From Albula goreensis (Eukaryota; Chordata; Actinopteri; Albuliformes; Albulidae), in the NCBI GenBank assembly GCA_022829145.1, contig CM040746.1:30710212-30774211 (forward strand): a stretch of 64,000 nt of DNA, written 5' to 3'. Below the pieces are notes generated by a model. It saw nothing but the letters and a program-made list of their open reading frames with translations, did no database searches and was not told the origin of the DNA. Both the position numbers and the translations under genes were made by a program. Below are positions 60,906 to 64,000 of the stretch, in pieces; position 1 is the stretch's first letter, and each line of letters begins with the position of its first letter.

Positions 60906-63900
60906 TTTTCCACTTTGTATCACATCCTGTACTTTCAGAACAGTGTTTCACCAGCACCATAGTCAGACAATTGACGTCAGTTAAAGTATGAGTATTTAAG
61001 CTGTAAAAGTACATTTTCTGACCTCCAGAAAAACTCTCCCATGTGCTATGATGTACATTTTTGTTTATATCAAGTATGTGATGTAAGTTTTCCTGTTTGT
61101 TGTAACTAAGCAAATGAAGGGGTGTTACTCTCACAACCTGTCATCACTCTCTGCTTCCTGAGTAAAACCAGGAAGTTTGATTTGAGTCAGCCTTTCACCA
61201 GAAGTGTTTCAGTAAATATCCGACATTATAAGTGGATGATACTTAAAAAAGAGTCTGTCGGGATAAGAGCATGGTTTAAATATAATGGAACTATCTGGTT
61301 GTAAAACTTTGAGTACTTTCTTCTAATCTGTCATTCGTGTGGCCTTAAGATATAGCTCATTTTAAAATAATATAAATTTTATGCTTTTCACCCTTTCTTA
61401 TACCAGTCTGGAATGATGATTAAATTCAAAAGCCATTCCTGTTGGTACAGGCTCTGCTGTCAATTTAGGCTACCACAGATATACACACACTCTCCTCTGA
61501 AACACCTGCTGGCAGCTCCCACTTCTTTCTACACCACAGACATGAGTTGGAGGAAGACACCCCATCTTTGGCTGCGGACAGGAATTGCTGGAGAGAGGTG
61601 AGACCAGGATATCTCTACCAACTGAACTCCTTCCTCCCTGGGTGACTCTAAAGCCAATTATGTATGATACTACCAGCCAGAGATCCTAATCTGGATTTGA
61701 CACCGGCCCAAAGCCCACCCACATGGTACAACAGTGCCTTAACAGGATGATTCATCCAACAGCCCACAGTTGTTACCTTTGCGATGAGTGCCAGATGCAT
61801 ACTAGCATAATTGTTTCCCTTTTTCAAGTCAACTTTCAGATTCTGCATCTGGCTCTTCAAGTCACGATGTGAGTGATGATTTCATTGTTTGATATTGCAA
61901 AACGTGATAAACGGGACTTTATCACAGCCATTAATATGCATTATCAACACAAATTTATTGTTTTGAACAGATCAGTGACCACCAGTTTGTCTGACAGACC
62001 TGCAAGTACTGAATAGAGCATGAAGAGCCAAAACTTGTTTTGTGAAGATCTGCAGATGGGTTATTTATAAATTTTGAATGTTTTATGGAAAATACAAAGC
62101 ATAGCAAAATACTCCTTTTGTATGTATGTTATGCAAAACAAAGTCAGTATTTTACTTTAAATGCATCTAATTTTATTTACTGTCTGTCAATGTCATTTTC
62201 TTCCAAAATGTCAATGCTGTGCTCATATTGTTGTCATGGAGCAGGAATGCACTGAGGAAAAACAAATAATTCTTCCCAAAAGTAACAGACAGCTAAAATG
62301 CTCTCTCTGTCTGTATAAAATATGATGAGGTCCTAAAACCTGTGTAAAAATGTCTGTATTTCAGAGAATAACCATCAGGCTGCTGACTCTTACCATTTTA
62401 ATGTGGTTATGCTGAGGTTAAGTCCATTATATAATTATGGATGGATAGTCTGATTGAACATTGTGTTAACTTTTAAACAACAATGCTCATAACTGTGTAG
62501 TCTGTGGCAAACAGAGATTTGAAAAGTCCTATTGTAATTTATGCCTTGTGCTGTATTTTTATTTGACATTCAGACAAGCTTTGGACATGATTGGCTTGCT
62601 GAACGTTAATAAATTACAGTTATTGCGTTATGTCAGCCTGTCTGAGTGCTCGGCCTGCCTGAAGGTACAACAGAAACACCCCACATGAAAATGGATCCTT
62701 CTGGTTAAAATGTTGGTCTGTTTATTCCCACATCTTTAATTTTCCCACATTCAATAATGTTTAACATTACTCTGTGTCTCTATCATGACAGAGCATCCCC
62801 CATCAGTTCAGAAAGGCACAGAGAAGGTTAGCTTAATCTACAGAACATATGTGGCCATTGTGCTGGAATTTCTGTGCAGGTGACATACACAAAGCAGAGG
62901 TGACTGGAGAAGGATGGCCCCAGAAGACACCCTTGTGTGATGAGGTATAGCCTGGCCTATCACCATCTCTCTCGCTGCACTGCAGTCCATAATATACCAT
63001 GTGACATTTGACACTGGAATGGAATGGTCAGGATTTCATTCCAGCATATGTAATACATCACTGTTCCATGGAATAGAGTTTTGGCTGGGTGCAGCACCCG
63101 TCATGCGGCCACTAAAGCTCACTTCTCTTCCAGCCACGTTAGGCTGCCTGTGCCTTGCTGTGGTGAGTAGGACCTTGACTTCCACAGCTGTAGTAGAATA
63201 GTTAATTCTGCAGTTGTCTGGAACACAGTATTAAAAACTATGAAAAACTAATCTTGAGTGGTATTCATTCATTGTAAAACATAAAATTATATCTCTCTCA
63301 TATCTCTATGATAAAATTAGTCTAAATAAATTCTCAGAGAATTCTTTCTTGCAACTGAAAAAAATGATAGGTTACAAAACACAGCCCAGCTTATTTGCAG
63401 TTCTTAAACCACTCTGATATTATGAAGGCCTTTAGTCATATCATCATAGCTATATAATAATTATGTAAATATAAAAAAAAATTCCGGTGTTAGATTCAGA
63501 CAGTGAAAATGGCAGTATATAAAATTTGAATATTTTAATCATGTAATTATTTTTATCATTCTACATGACATCTTTCATAGTTGAAAGAACACTTTTCACA
63601 ATCTTTTTTCTGTACATCAAAAATTAATACTACTGACTCATACAGCTCCTCAGCTGTGAGTTCATTACAATATCAGCTCTCATATCATTAAAATGGAGCA
63701 TTTCAGTGTGCTCTAGGAACTTCTCTGAGAAGGTATGTAATTATCAACCACACGATTATCGTGTCAGATATGGATTCTGATTCACATTCATTGTTCTGTG
63801 ACTACAGCACCAAATGCTGTACTTGTCAATGCAGCATCAAAATCAGTTTTGTTATATCTGGCAAACATATTTCTCGAAACCAGCCAAAAATTATAGATGC

Positions 63901-64000
63901 TAATTGCTTGGAATGCCAGCTAACATGTATCTGTGTCTCCTGTTGTTTATCTGTTGAATTGTGTGTGATAAATGGTAACATGTTTTAACACCTTTAATAT

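Larger units (their letters stand above)
46317..64000 (-). other. Presumed arhgap6 first intron or upstream DNA; no exon recognised
   Basis: 17.7 kb with no supported coding exon on either strand. The expected long first exon (Ser/Pro-rich, ending near a WKSEG-like sequence in human) was searched for on the minus strand and not found. Contents seen: GGA, CA and TC microsatellites and two SINE relics. Open frames here are short and lack splice context. Confidence 0.5.

Overview
This is vertebrate nuclear DNA, most likely from a ray-finned (teleost-type) fish. It is AT-rich, with short coding exons bounded by GT/AG introns, many microsatellites, decayed tRNA-derived SINEs of a kind widespread in fish, and one fossil Tc1-like transposon. 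The species cannot be named. No rRNA, tRNA gene, CRISPR array, operon or prokaryote-like system is present.

Four protein genes can be read exon by exon. (1) gucy2f, retinal guanylyl cyclase 2, minus strand, 568-4961: the first six coding exons (signal peptide, extracellular domain, membrane span, juxtamembrane region). The kinase-like and cyclase parts lie beyond the left edge. (2) rasl11a, a small Ras-like GTPase without a CAAX box, minus strand, 16223-18284, four exons; exon 1 carries an apparent one-base deletion. (3) usp12, a ubiquitin-specific protease, plus strand, 20581-30558, nine exons and 392 codons, complete, with an expanded glycine tract. (4) An arhgap6-like Rho GTPase-activating protein, minus strand, 34871-46316: eleven exons from just after the variable N-terminus to a PDZ-ligand C-terminus. 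One GAP-domain exon carries a one-base deletion and one exon junction does not keep phase. The first exon is not visible and presumably lies beyond the right edge.

Layout: 1-4961 gucy2f; 4962-16222 gene-free, with the Tc1 relic at 13690-14655 and the rasl11a 3' UTR at its right end; 16223-20580 rasl11a and the divergent promoter interval shared with usp12; 20581-about 32950 usp12 and its 3' UTR; about 34090-46316 arhgap6, tail to tail with usp12; 46317-64000 no exon recognised, presumably the arhgap6 first intron, with simple repeats and two SINE relics.

The genes are not one pathway. RASL11A and USP12 are neighbours on human 13q12, whereas GUCY2F and ARHGAP6 are X-linked in humans, so the interest of the linkage is evolutionary. 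I found no convincing undescribed system. The best leads are: a 111-nt stop-free, in-frame intron inside the usp12 zinc-finger region; a usp12 exon that begins with a 5'-splice-site sequence; a short overlapping uORF at the usp12 start whose stop overlaps Met5; and two homopolymer-type frameshifts that look like assembly errors.
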